DNA of 12,571 nt from Puniceicoccales bacterium (GCA_031289285.1 JAITPT010000086.1:1-12571), one strand, 5' to 3'; shown: positions 1-6,064, counted from the stretch's first letter. Program-made: numbers and translations. The notes: generated from the letters alone by a model not told the origin.

Positions 1-158
1 AGCACCTGAACGCCGCAGAAGTCTGCGACCTGATGTAGGTGTCTTTGGAGGACTTCTTTTTCGGAGTCTCCGAAAAGGAACTCCGAGCCGGTTGTCCGCG
101 ATATGCAGTGATAGACTGCAGACTCCTCATGCGAGAGGAAACGATGTTGTCTTGCCAT
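1..158 (-). CDS. REP-associated tyrosine transposase (RAYT, Y1_Tnp family), N-terminal part, cut by window edge
   Basis: The minus strand is open from an ATG at 158-156 to the window edge, giving 52 residues (too short to stand out by length). The stretch YHCISRTTGSEFLFGD, followed by KEVLQRHLHQVADFCGVQV, is the typical opening of RAYT proteins (Y1/IS200-like HUH nucleases). In this family it leads into the beta-strand and the HxH motif, which lie outside the window. RAYTs are single-copy-type domesticated transposases thought to mobilise REP/REPIN hairpin repeats by single-strand nicking. A repeat palindrome begins 76 nt upstream of the start (234-323), as expected for such a locus. There is no clear Shine-Dalgarno; C/A-rich repeats precede the ATG in the mRNA. 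The inverted repeats at 14-27 and 56-76 fall inside this frame. The catalytic residues cannot be seen, so activity is unknown. Confidence 0.85.
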   Translation of the reverse strand, partial: MARQHRFLSHEESAVYHCISRTTGSEFLFGDSEKEVLQRHLHQVADFCGVQV

Positions 159-166
159 AATGATTA

Positions 167-180
167 GGTTGGTTGGTTGG
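167..180 (+). repeat. GGTT tract with two-tetrad G-quadruplex pattern
   Basis: Four GG pairs separated by TT (GGTTGGTTGGTTGG) lie 9 nt upstream of the left RAYT start codon, on the strand complementary to its mRNA. The pattern permits a weak two-layer G-quadruplex. It could equally be a simple slipped-strand repeat. Confidence 0.4.
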
Positions 181-233
181 TTGCTAAGGTTGGCTGACGG
201 TGAAGGCGGGAAAGATTGGGCAGAAAGCAAGCG

Positions 234-323
234 AATGCAAACAAAAAAACGTCTGACCCTTTATTTTGTTTTGGGGGATAGACCATCGAAGAATAAAGTG
301 CCAGTCACTTTTTTGCTTGCATT
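234..323. repeat. REPIN/MITE-like imperfect palindrome, 90 bp, upstream of the left RAYT
   Basis: The two ends are a 13-bp inverted repeat with one mismatch (AATGCAAACAAAA at 234-246, TTTTGCTTGCATT at 311-323). The similarity continues inwards over about 35 bp per arm. Each arm holds one copy of the window-wide hairpin motif: the left copy at 243-268, the right copy at 292-314. The right copy folds as AAAGTG, loop CCAGT, CACTTT (295-311). Two inverted hairpin units around a short spacer is the REPIN layout known for RAYT-mobilised repeats. Its position directly 5' of a RAYT gene fits. Mobility itself is inferred. Confidence 0.65.
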
Positions 324-563
324 GGTTGGGGGCATGTGAAACTTTCCGTCACAAGACACACACTTGATTCAGCCAACACACATTTCATCCCCTCCCTCCT
401 CCCAGAAGGAATAAAGGAGCTTGAAAACACCCGTTACCACACCTATCTTCCGCGCCCTCTCCGCGCCCGCCGCGCCACCTTTCCTCTTTCCCAACTTCTT
501 TTTTCCGACTTCCCTTTCCCAACTCATCTTCCCAACAACGTTTTTTCCGCCACGCAGCCGCTC

Positions 564-2381
564 ATGTATCCATCACCGCCGCAACAGCCGCAATTGCCCC
601 GTCAGCAGACCGCCGCCGCAGGTCCGGTCATCTCGCTCACGCTTCTGGACTGCCTCACCGGCGAACGCGAAAACGTCACCCAATTTCCGCGCCTCATTCA
701 CGAATACAACATGCGCGGCCAAACCGTCGCCGTTGAGTTCCGCGCTTACCGTGGGGCACTCGTGCTCTCGCTCGCGACGGGCGTCGTCGCCGACTCCGTG
801 CTCGTCAACGACTCGCCCCTCACCTCCTCCGTTTCCATCCCCGCAGGCGTCACCGTTTCCCTGCTTATCGGGCGGCGCCTCATCCTCTTTCGCTTCGGCG
901 CGGACGACAACTGGCCGCCCTACTTCGAGTCCAATCTCTGGCAAGTTTTCGACGTCATCTCTGGCGAACTTCTCGGCGAACTCCCCCCGCGTGAAATCAC
1001 GACTGCCGCAGTCTCGCACGGCTGGAACCTCGCCGGATGCGCCGTTTGCCCGCGAGGGCTTGACACTGGTTTCCGCCTCGCCTCCGTCGCCGATTTGCTC
1101 ACTGCACCCGCCGAGGCCGATAGCCTCGTGACCGACGCTGCCGCCTCCGGCAGAGGCCGCTACTTTTGCCCTGCTTGCTGGCTGCGCTTCGATGCTGGCG
1201 ACGTCCTCAGCATCGCCGCCCACGAGAGCCTCCGCAACGACCCCGTCCTCGGCCCCGACGCCATGTTGCGTTTTTACCCGACCCACTTTAACGACTACGG
1301 TCAGGCCATTGACCCCATGGGCTTGCCCGCCGTTGACCTCGCCTGCCCGCATTGCCGTCGCCCGCTCCCGCCCGGCTACCTCGACCTCTCTCACAAAATC
1401 TTCTCGCTCATCGGTGCGCCCAGTGCGGGCAAATCCTACTTCCTCGCCGTCCTCACGCACGTCTTGCAAGAGCGCCTTTTCAAAGACTTCGGCCTCGTCT
1501 TCAAAGACGGCGACCCCACGGGCAACATGCTCCTCAACCTGATGCGCACGCGCCTTTTTTCCGGCTCCACGCCCGAGGAATGTATGCTGGGAAAAACCGC
1601 GATGGAAGGTGCCACTTACGAACGCCTCCCGCGCCTCGGCAAATGGGTCGCCCTGCCGCGCCCCTTTATCTACATCCTCAACAGCGGCGAAAACAAAGAC
1701 GACGCTGCTGCCACTGGCGACGACGACATAGACGCGCTGCGCAACGCCGCCGTCATCTTCTACGACAACGCTGGCGAACACTTCGAGCCGGGGCACAACA
1801 TGGAAGACTCGCCCGGCGCAATGCACGTCGTCAGCTCGGCGGGGATTTTTTTCCTCTACGACCCCACGAGCAACCCGCGCTTCCGCCGCGAACTCATTGA
1901 TTGCGACGACCCCCAGCTGCGCCAACACGGGCGCGCCGACCAGCAAGACAGCATCCTCTCCGAAATGGAAGTGCGCGTGAAAACGAAACTCGGCCTCCAC
2001 CCCGCCGAAAAAATCCCCGTCCCCGTCGCCATCCTCGTCGGCAAATGCGATGTCTGGAAACGCCTCCTCGATGTCTCCGCGCTCCCCTCACCCGTCGCTG
2101 GCGGGACGCTCGACAACGCCATCATTGACGCCAACTCGGCGCGAGTGCGCAGCCTGCTCGCCGAGTTTTGCCCGGGCCTCGTCGCCCACGCCGAGTCGCT
2201 CTCGTCCGACGTGCGCTACTTCGGCGTCAGCTCGCTCGGCCACTCGCCCATCTTGCTCACCCAAGGCGTCAACACCGGCGTCCTCGCGCCCGACCCCGCC
2301 AAACTCGCGCCCGTCGGCATCGTCGCCCCCGCCTACTGGCTCCTCTCCAAAGCGCTCCCGCATTTAATCCCCGCGAAATAA
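564..2381 (+). CDS. FHA-like / zinc-ribbon / P-loop GTPase-like protein
   Basis: A 605-residue protein from the ATG at 564. Residues about 25-120 are beta-rich, and the segment around SVLVNDSPL...IPAGVTVSLLIG resembles an FHA-type fold (inference). Three CxxC pairs follow (C159/C162, C202/C205, C261/C264), suggesting zinc-binding ribbons. The NTPase core begins with a Walker A motif GAPSAGKS (284-291). It continues with a DxxG motif in YDNAGEHFE (D401-G404) and a G4-like GKCD (493-496) where NKxD is usual, so it looks like a TRAFAC-type GTPase. It is reminiscent of the 'double-GTPase' proteins of predicted NTP-dependent conflict or signalling systems, but only one clear P-loop is visible and no partner of those systems is nearby. 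No signal peptide or membrane segment is seen, so it is probably cytoplasmic. The lipoprotein genes follow after 139 nt. The substrate and role are unknown. The long antisense frame opposite it is a codon-bias shadow. Confidence 0.85.
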   Translation: MYPSPPQQPQLPRQQTAAAGPVISLTLLDCLTGERENVTQFPRLIHEYNMRGQTVAVEFRAYRGALVLSLATGVVADSVLVNDSPLTSSVSIPAGVTVSLLIGRRLILFRFGADDNWPPYFESNLWQVFDVISGELLGELPPREITTAAVSHGWNLAGCAVCPRGLDTGFRLASVADLLTAPAEADSLVTDAAASGRGRYFCPACWLRFDAGDVLSIAAHESLRNDPVLGPDAMLRFYPTHFNDYGQAIDPMGLPAVDLACPHCRRPLPPGYLDLSHKIFSLIGAPSAGKSYFLAVLTHVLQERLFKDFGLVFKDGDPTGNMLLNLMRTRLFSGSTPEECMLGKTAMEGATYERLPRLGKWVALPRPFIYILNSGENKDDAAATGDDDIDALRNAAVIFYDNAGEHFEPGHNMEDSPGAMHVVSSAGIFFLYDPTSNPRFRRELIDCDDPQLRQHGRADQQDSILSEMEVRVKTKLGLHPAEKIPVPVAILVGKCDVWKRLLDVSALPSPVAGGTLDNAIIDANSARVRSLLAEFCPGLVAHAESLSSDVRYFGVSSLGHSPILLTQGVNTGVLAPDPAKLAPVGIVAPAYWLLSKALPHLIPAK

Positions 2382-2520
2382 CACCGCGTCGCCCCGCTAC
2401 GCCACACCGCCGCCGCTGGAACAAGCGCAAGCGCAATTTGTCGCACGTCTCTCGAAGCCGCGCCCCGCTGCGCCCCTTCTTTCCGCAAAGTCAACCCAAA
2501 ACAAACAACAACATCCGACC

Positions 2521-3432
2521 ATGAAAAAACTCCCGCTCATCGCACTCCTTGCCGCCGCTCCGCTCTGGTTCGGCTGCGAAAAAAAGCCCGCCGCCAAACC
2601 CGCTGAAAAACCAGCGGCGTCCGCCGTCGCGCCACAGCCCGCCGCGCCAACCGCTAAACCCACTGACAAACCAGCAGCACCCGCCGTCGCGCCAACCGCG
2701 CCCGCGCCGACCGCCAAGACGCCCGAACCTGCGGCCACGCCGCCCGCGCCAACTGCTGCACCTGCGCCAACCGCCGCCGCCACGCCGACTGCACCGACCG
2801 CCGCGCCTGCGCCTGCCGCCGAAGACGGCGAGACGGTGCCGTTGAAAATCGTGTTTCCGCCTGTGCAAATCATCGGAACTCCGGTGGTGCCCAAACTCCC
2901 CGTGCCAATTCTCGGCAGAGAACAACTTGACGCCCTCGCCAAAGTGCCCCTCCAAGTCCCCAAAGGCGTCACCAACCTCGCCAAAAACAAGCCCGTCACC
3001 GCCAGCGACACCAACCCGATTGTCGGCGAATTGCTCTTTGTGACCGACGGCGACAAAGACGCCGACGAGGGCTACGAAGTCGAACTCTCGGGCGGGCCGC
3101 AATGGGTGCAAATAGACCTCCAAAAACCCTCTGCCATTTACGCCATCGCCGTCTGGCACTACCACCGCCAAAAAGACCGCGCCTACAAATCCGTCGTCAT
3201 CCAAATCTCCGACGACAAAGATTTCAAGACAGGCGTGAACACGATTTTCAATACCGACTTTGCCAACGACCTGAAGTTTGGCGCGGGCAAAGACCAGCCC
3301 TTCCTCGCCACAAACTCGGGACGCATCATATCCGCCAACGGCGCAAAAGGCCGCTACGTGCGCCTCTGGAGCAACGGCAACACCTCCACCGTCGGCAACC
3401 ACTACATCGAGGTCGAAGTCTGGGGCAAATAA
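2521..3432 (+). CDS. Lipoprotein with C-terminal F5/8 type C (discoidin-like) domain, tandem copy 1
   Basis: A 303-residue protein. A short signal peptide ends in PLWFGC, with C19 as the likely lipidated cysteine; the residue at -3 is W, an unusual lipobox. Residues about 21-103 form a Pro/Ala/Lys/Thr linker, typical of a spacer holding a domain away from a membrane. A conserved lead-in ends at LQVPKG. The discoidin/galactose-binding-like domain spans about 151-303, with NLAKNKPVTASD (152-163), VTDG, GPQWVQIDLQ, VVIQISDDKDF, GRYVRLWSNGN and the terminal HYIEVEVWGK. Such domains usually bind sugars or other surface ligands; the ligand here is unknown. The gene starts 139 nt after the GTPase and 46 nt before copy 2. 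It has no evident Shine-Dalgarno. The linker is longer than in copies 2 and 3. Confidence 0.88.
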   Translation: MKKLPLIALLAAAPLWFGCEKKPAAKPAEKPAASAVAPQPAAPTAKPTDKPAAPAVAPTAPAPTAKTPEPAATPPAPTAAPAPTAAATPTAPTAAPAPAAEDGETVPLKIVFPPVQIIGTPVVPKLPVPILGREQLDALAKVPLQVPKGVTNLAKNKPVTASDTNPIVGELLFVTDGDKDADEGYEVELSGGPQWVQIDLQKPSAIYAIAVWHYHRQKDRAYKSVVIQISDDKDFKTGVNTIFNTDFANDLKFGAGKDQPFLATNSGRIISANGAKGRYVRLWSNGNTSTVGNHYIEVEVWGK

Positions 3433-3478
3433 CCGCCGCCCCCGCCAGCCCAGAAAAAACAGACACCGCCGCCCACCC

Positions 3479-4303
3479 ATGAAAACGCTCCCCCTCCTCG
3501 CCCTCTTCGCCACCGCACCTCTCTGGTGCGGTTGCGAAAAAGAACCCGCCAAACACGCCGCCGCAAAACCAGCGGCGACGGCGGCGGCGACTCCTGCGCC
3601 AGCAACGGTGGCGGTCTCGGCAACAGTAGCACCAAAAACGGCGACAGAAACGCAAACAAAGACCGCCGCGCCAACGCCGCCCGCCGCCGCACCAGACACA
3701 GAAATGGTGCCGTTGAAAATTGAGTTTCCAAATGTGAACATCGATTTTCTAAACGCCCAGATAAAACTCCCCGTATCGTATCTCACCTCTGTGCAAGTTC
3801 GCAATCTTGCCAAAACTCCCCTCCAAGTCCCCAAGGGTATCATCAATCTCGCCAGAGACAAGCCCGTCACCTCCAGCGACGAGAACCCTATTGTCGGCGA
3901 ATTGCAGTTTGTGACCGACGGCGACAAAGACGCCGACGAGGGCTACGAAGTCGAACTCTCGGACGGCCCGCAATGGGTGCAAATAGACCTCCAAAAACCC
4001 TCTGCCATTTACGCCATCGCCGTCTGGCACTACCACCGCCAAAAAGACCGCGCCTACAAATCGGTCGTTATCCAAATCTCCGACGACAAAGATTTCCAAA
4101 CAGGCGTGACGACGATTTTTAACAACGACTATGAAGACACCCTGAGGTTTGGTGCAGGTAAAGACCTTCCCTACGTCGAAACACGCTACGGTCGTATTAT
4201 TCCCGCCAACGGCATAAAAGGTCGTTACGTGCGTCTCTGGAGCCACGGCAACAACTTCACCGTCGGCAACCACTACATCGAGGTCGAAGTCTGGGGAAAA
4301 TAA
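3479..4303 (+). CDS. Lipoprotein with C-terminal F5/8 type C (discoidin-like) domain, tandem copy 2 (mosaic)
   Basis: A 274-residue protein. The ATG at 3479 is chosen because it begins a signal peptide shared with copy 3 (MKTL, then ALFATAPLWCGC). An upstream in-frame start would add 67 codons that are only a shadow of copy 1. C19 is the likely lipidation site, and C17 makes an odd CGC pair. The Ala/Thr/Pro linker runs to about residue 74. The discoidin-like domain runs from NLARDKPVTSSD (123-134) to HYIEVEVWGK at the end. The 5' half at DNA level is close to copy 3, while 3908-4062 differs from copy 1 (3037-3191) at only 2 of 155 positions. This points to recombination between paralogs. It is preceded and followed by 46-nt gaps and is probably in one transcript with its neighbours. 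Confidence 0.88.
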   Translation: MKTLPLLALFATAPLWCGCEKEPAKHAAAKPAATAAATPAPATVAVSATVAPKTATETQTKTAAPTPPAAAPDTEMVPLKIEFPNVNIDFLNAQIKLPVSYLTSVQVRNLAKTPLQVPKGIINLARDKPVTSSDENPIVGELQFVTDGDKDADEGYEVELSDGPQWVQIDLQKPSAIYAIAVWHYHRQKDRAYKSVVIQISDDKDFQTGVTTIFNNDYEDTLRFGAGKDLPYVETRYGRIIPANGIKGRYVRLWSHGNNFTVGNHYIEVEVWGK

Positions 4304-4349
4304 CTACTCGCCACCGGCCACTTAAAAAACAAACAACGCCGCCCGTTCC

Positions 4350-5144
4350 ATGAAAACGCTCCTATTCCTCGCCCTCTTCGCCACCGCACCTCTCTGGTGC
4401 GGTTGCGAAAAAGAGACCGCCAAACCCGCGACGGCGACAACGAAAACTGAAACGAAGACCTCGGCAACAGTGGCACCAAAAACGGCGACAGAAGCGCAAA
4501 CAAAGACTGCTGCGCCAACGCCGCCCGCCGCCGCACCAGACGCGGAAATGGTGCCGTTGAGAATTGAGTTTCCAAATGTGGACGTCAATTTTCCAAACGC
4601 CCAGATAAAACTCCCCGTATCGTATCTCACCTCTGAGCAAGTTCGCAATCTTGCCCAAACTCCCCTCCAAGTCCCCAAGGGTATCATCAATCTCGCCAGA
4701 GACAAGCCCGTCACCTCCAGCGACGATAACCCTATTGCCGGCGAATTGTCACTTGTGACCGACGGCGAAAAAGACCAAAGCGCAGGCTATGAAGTGGAAC
4801 TCGCGGATGGCCCGCAATGGGTGCAAATAGACCTCCAAGAAAGTGCCCCAATTTATGCCATCGCGGTCTGGCATTATTTCCGCGGACGCCGTGCCTACAA
4901 ATCGGTTGTTATCCAAATCTCCGACGACAAAGATTTCAAAACGAATGTGAACACGATTTTTAACGCCGATTACGAAAACATCCTGAAGTTTGGCACTGGC
5001 AAAGACCTTCCATACGAAGAAAGTAACTACGGTCGTATCATTCCCGCCAACGGCGTAAAAGGCCGTTACGTGCGCCTCTGGAGCAACGGCAACACTGCCA
5101 CCGTTGGCAACCACTACATTGAGGTCGAAGTCTGGGGCAAATAG
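4350..5144 (+). CDS. Lipoprotein with C-terminal F5/8 type C (discoidin-like) domain, tandem copy 3
   Basis: A 264-residue protein. The signal peptide has the PLWCGC lipobox (C19). It has the shortest linker of the three (about 21-64), rich in Thr/Lys/Ala, followed by the conserved MVPLRIEFPNV...LQVPKG lead-in. The discoidin-like domain (about 113-264) contains NLARDKPVTSSD, GPQWVQIDLQ, VVIQISDDKDF, GRYVRLWSNGN and HYIEVEVWGK. It differs most from copies 1 and 2 in the middle of the domain (KDQSAGYEVE, QESAPIYA, HYFRGRRAYK). A GC-rich hairpin starts 15 nt after the stop, which may mark the end of the transcript. The function is presumably envelope-anchored ligand binding; the ligand is unknown. 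Confidence 0.88.
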   Translation: MKTLLFLALFATAPLWCGCEKETAKPATATTKTETKTSATVAPKTATEAQTKTAAPTPPAAAPDAEMVPLRIEFPNVDVNFPNAQIKLPVSYLTSEQVRNLAQTPLQVPKGIINLARDKPVTSSDDNPIAGELSLVTDGEKDQSAGYEVELADGPQWVQIDLQESAPIYAIAVWHYFRGRRAYKSVVIQISDDKDFKTNVNTIFNADYENILKFGTGKDLPYEESNYGRIIPANGVKGRYVRLWSNGNTATVGNHYIEVEVWGK

Positions 5145-5159
5145 GCTGCTTTCTTTCAC

Positions 5160-5184
5160 GCCGTCCCATAGCGCAGGGGACGGC
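5160..5184. terminator. GC-rich hairpin after the lipoprotein cluster, possible terminator
   Basis: GCCGTCCC (5160-5167) and GGGACGGC (5177-5184) pair perfectly over 8 bp with a 9-nt loop, 15 nt after the stop of copy 3. No T-run follows on the plus strand, so it would be an atypical terminator or an mRNA 3'-end stabiliser. Confidence 0.4.
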
Positions 5185-5307
5185 AAAAGGTGGGTACTTG
5201 TTGCACCACAACCCAAACTGGGTTGCACAACCTCGCCAACATCAATCTGTTGCAACTCCTTTGTGAAATCTTGTCGGGTCTCCGAATAATTTACCAGGCT
5301 AAATAAG

Positions 5308-5438
5308 TTATTTGACATGTCAGGCGCCACGAGGCATGGAACAAATGAGCGAAGTGCAGCATCAAAATTTGGAGTGCGCAGGCAGAGGGCACCGTGTGCT
5401 CCTCCGCGCCCGCCGACACCGCTTTCGCTGACTCCGCG
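5308..5438. repeat. Tandem repeat unit A (about 131 bp)
   Basis: It begins with TTATTTGACATG and includes ATGGAACAAATGAGCGAAG, TGGAGTGCGCAGGCAGAG and CCGACACCGCTTTCGCTGA. It is nearly identical to unit B, 168 bp downstream. The inner palindrome is degraded here (GGCACCGTGTGCTC). The hairpin motif and a C-run separate the two units. Confidence 0.8.
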
Positions 5439-5449
5439 CCCCCCCCCCC
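5439..5449 (+). repeat. Homopolymer of 11 C
   Basis: Eleven consecutive C residues lie at the junction between repeat unit A and the following hairpin motif. Tracts like this slip during replication and sequencing, so the true length may vary. Confidence 0.85.
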
Positions 5450-5453
5450 TGTG

Positions 5454-5485
5454 CAATAAAGTGCCAGACCCTTTTTTATTTGACA
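5454..5485 (-). repeat. RAYT-associated hairpin motif copy (central 1)
   Basis: Read on the minus strand this is GTCAAATAAAAAAGGGTCTG continuing into GCACTTTATTG. It is the same motif as at 5789-5819 and matches the arms of the palindrome at 234-323 and the units at 11728-12150. The stem here has one mismatched pair (GTG against CCC). It lies at the border of repeat unit B. Confidence 0.75.
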
Positions 5486-5608
5486 TGACAGGCACCACGA
5501 TGCATGGAACAAATGAGCGAAGTGCAGCAGCAAAATTTTGGAGTGCGCAGGCAGAGAGCACCGGGTGCTCCTCCGCGCCCGCCGACACCGCTTTCGCTGA
5601 TACCGCGA
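5476..5608. repeat. Tandem repeat unit B (about 133 bp)
   Basis: Second copy of unit A at an offset of 168 bp, with only scattered substitutions. It holds a clean palindrome GAGCACCGGGTGCTC (7-bp arms around one base). The unit starts inside the hairpin motif's T-run (TTATTTGACATG), so motif plus unit probably duplicated together. Confidence 0.8.
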
Positions 5609-5679
5609 CCACCCCAATTACCTGGCCTCTCAGCGCGTCCGTCCCGCCAGCCCACACGTCTGTCCCACGCGCCTGTCCC

Positions 5680-5739
5680 GCAGACTCCTATGTCTGCTTG
5701 GAGCGCAACTACCTTTCCGAGGCAGATTTAGCAGTCTGC
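5680..5739. repeat. Inverted pair of hairpin repeats, REPIN-like
   Basis: The left arm (5680-5702) is a hairpin: GCAGAC, loop TCCTAT, GTCTGC. The right arm (about 5717-5739) is its imperfect inverted copy (GCAGA, TTTAGCAG, TCTGC). Read inwards, the arms align as GCAGACTCCTATGTCTGC and GCAGACTGCTAAATCTGC. The spacer is about 14 nt. Two inverted hairpin units with a short spacer is the REPIN layout, but the sequence is unrelated to the A/T-flanked hairpin motif nearby. Confidence 0.55.
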
Positions 5740-5788
5740 GATACGGTTGCGATGCGGTTACTCCTGTTGACTTGCCCCCCCTCGAAAG

Positions 5789-5819
5789 CAATAAAGTGCC
5801 AGACCCTTTTTTACTTGAC
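5789..5819 (-). repeat. RAYT-associated hairpin motif copy (central 2)
   Basis: The minus-strand reading is GTCAAGTAAAAAAGGGTCTG then GCACTTTATTG. It is identical to the copy at 5454-5485 except for one base in the flank. It follows a run of 7 C and is not followed by another copy of unit A/B. Confidence 0.75.
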
Positions 5820-5882
5820 TTGGCGTTGCAACGAGGCGGGCGGCGGTTTCGCACCCATTCAACGCAACGAAAAAAAGTTTGC

Positions 5883-5904
5883 GTTTGCAGTTCAACTGCG
5901 AAAC
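5883..5904 (+). promoter_or_regulatory. Inverted repeat upstream of the BRO-N fragment, possible operator or attenuator
   Basis: GTTTGCAGTT and AACTGCGAAAC face each other around a single C; the 10-bp arms pair with one bulged G. It ends 6 nt before the ribosome-binding site of the gene start at 5926, where a repressor or RNA fold could control it. Function is inferred from position only. Confidence 0.4.
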
Positions 5905-5910
5905 AGCAAC

Positions 5911-5917
5911 AAGGAGG
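5911..5917 (+). promoter_or_regulatory. Strong Shine-Dalgarno AAGGAGG for the BRO-N fragment
   Basis: AAGGAGG stands 8 nt before the ATG at 5926. No other gene in the window has a site this strong, so this start was used by a well-translated gene, and its foreignness may indicate transfer. Confidence 0.75.
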
Positions 5918-5925
5918 GCACTCTA

Positions 5926-6036
5926 ATGCGTAACAAAATATCAATCCGCTTTTTCGATGACCGAGAAGTCCGCGCTGTCTGGGACGATAAACCTAAAAAC
6001 AGCAGTTCAGCGGGATGGGTTTGCGCAAGATTTTGA
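5926..6036 (+). pseudogene. Truncated N-terminus of a BRO-N / DinD-like (damage-inducible, phage-associated) protein
   Basis: The frame encodes 36 residues. The first 22 (MRN, then KISIRFFDDREVRAVWDD) match the usual opening of BRO-N-domain and DNA-damage-inducible DinD-like proteins, which normally continue with W-[WYF]-F-S...DI(V) and more than 100 further residues. Here the homology stops after WDDK and a stop follows 14 codons later, so this is a relic cut off by insertion or deletion. The frame at +1 (5957-6139) stays open but shows no BRO-N features. Such genes are common in phages and mobile regions. The start is supported by a strong Shine-Dalgarno and an inverted repeat just upstream. 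Confidence 0.6.
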
Positions 6037-6064
6037 GGCGGATGCGGTTTGCGCTTTCCCGACG

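Larger units (their letters stand above)
159..563. other. Intergenic region between the left RAYT and the GTPase gene
   Basis: I see no gene here. The stretch holds a GGTT repeat tract (167-180) next to the RAYT start and the 90-bp palindromic repeat at 234-323. From about 380 to 563 it is strongly pyrimidine-rich. A GTG at 336 is in frame with the GTPase, but the 76 codons it would add look like translated intergenic DNA (low complexity, no recognisable domain). The GTPase start is therefore placed at the ATG at 564. The two divergent promoters (RAYT to the left, GTPase to the right) should lie here, but I cannot assign -35/-10 boxes with confidence. Confidence 0.6.
5145..5925. other. Repeat-rich intergenic region between the lipoprotein genes and the BRO-N fragment
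   Basis: No convincing gene is seen in these 780 bp. It contains two hairpins (5160-5184; 5209-5225, CAACCCA with loop AAC), a 13-bp palindrome AAATAAGTTATTT (5301-5313) abutting TGACATGTCA (5313-5322), two tandem repeat units, two copies of the window-wide hairpin motif, a run of 11 C, and an inverted pair at 5680-5739. The frames that stay open through it are low in complexity and change register at repeat borders. The part between 5609 and 5679 shows nothing I can name. Confidence 0.6.

Noticed and set aside
3..38. Possible plus-strand gene end (HLNAAEVCDLM and stop) at the left edge
   Set aside because: The opposite strand encodes a convincing RAYT N-terminus over the same bases.
14..76. 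Hairpins at 14-27 and 56-76 as a terminator or repeat element
   Set aside because: Both lie within the RAYT coding frame and lack a T-run in a useful place, so they are probably incidental.
336..563. Upstream GTG extension of the GTPase by 76 codons
   Set aside because: The extra residues have no domain character and come from pyrimidine-rich DNA close to the palindromic repeat. The ATG at 564 gives a sensible N-terminus.
573..2000. Long minus-strand open frame (475 codons) opposite the GTPase gene
   Set aside because: Composition is typical of an antisense shadow (Val/Gly/Ala/Glu/Arg-rich, no motifs), while the plus frame has clear GTPase motifs. It arises because C/G-ending codons rarely make stops on the other strand.
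2491..3927. Minus-strand frame of 478 codons across lipoprotein copies 1 and 2
   Set aside because: It spans two separate plus-strand genes and their gap, with Gly/Ala/Val runs that mirror the Pro/Ala linker. It is a shadow.
4749..5657. Minus-strand frame running from the repeat units into lipoprotein copy 3
   Set aside because: It repeats itself because it crosses tandem units A and B, then becomes antisense of a real gene. The stretch ETRQDFTKELQQIDVGEV looks protein-like but has no support beyond that.
5308..5819. CRISPR-like array in the central repeats or in 11723-12238
   Set aside because: Units are over 100 bp, number only two or three, and show no short repeat/unique spacer alternation; no cas genes are present.
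5317..6036. A 239-codon frame covering the tandem units and the BRO-N relic
   Set aside because: It is a chance read-through of repeat DNA. Only its last 36 codons, after a strong ribosome-binding site, are supported.
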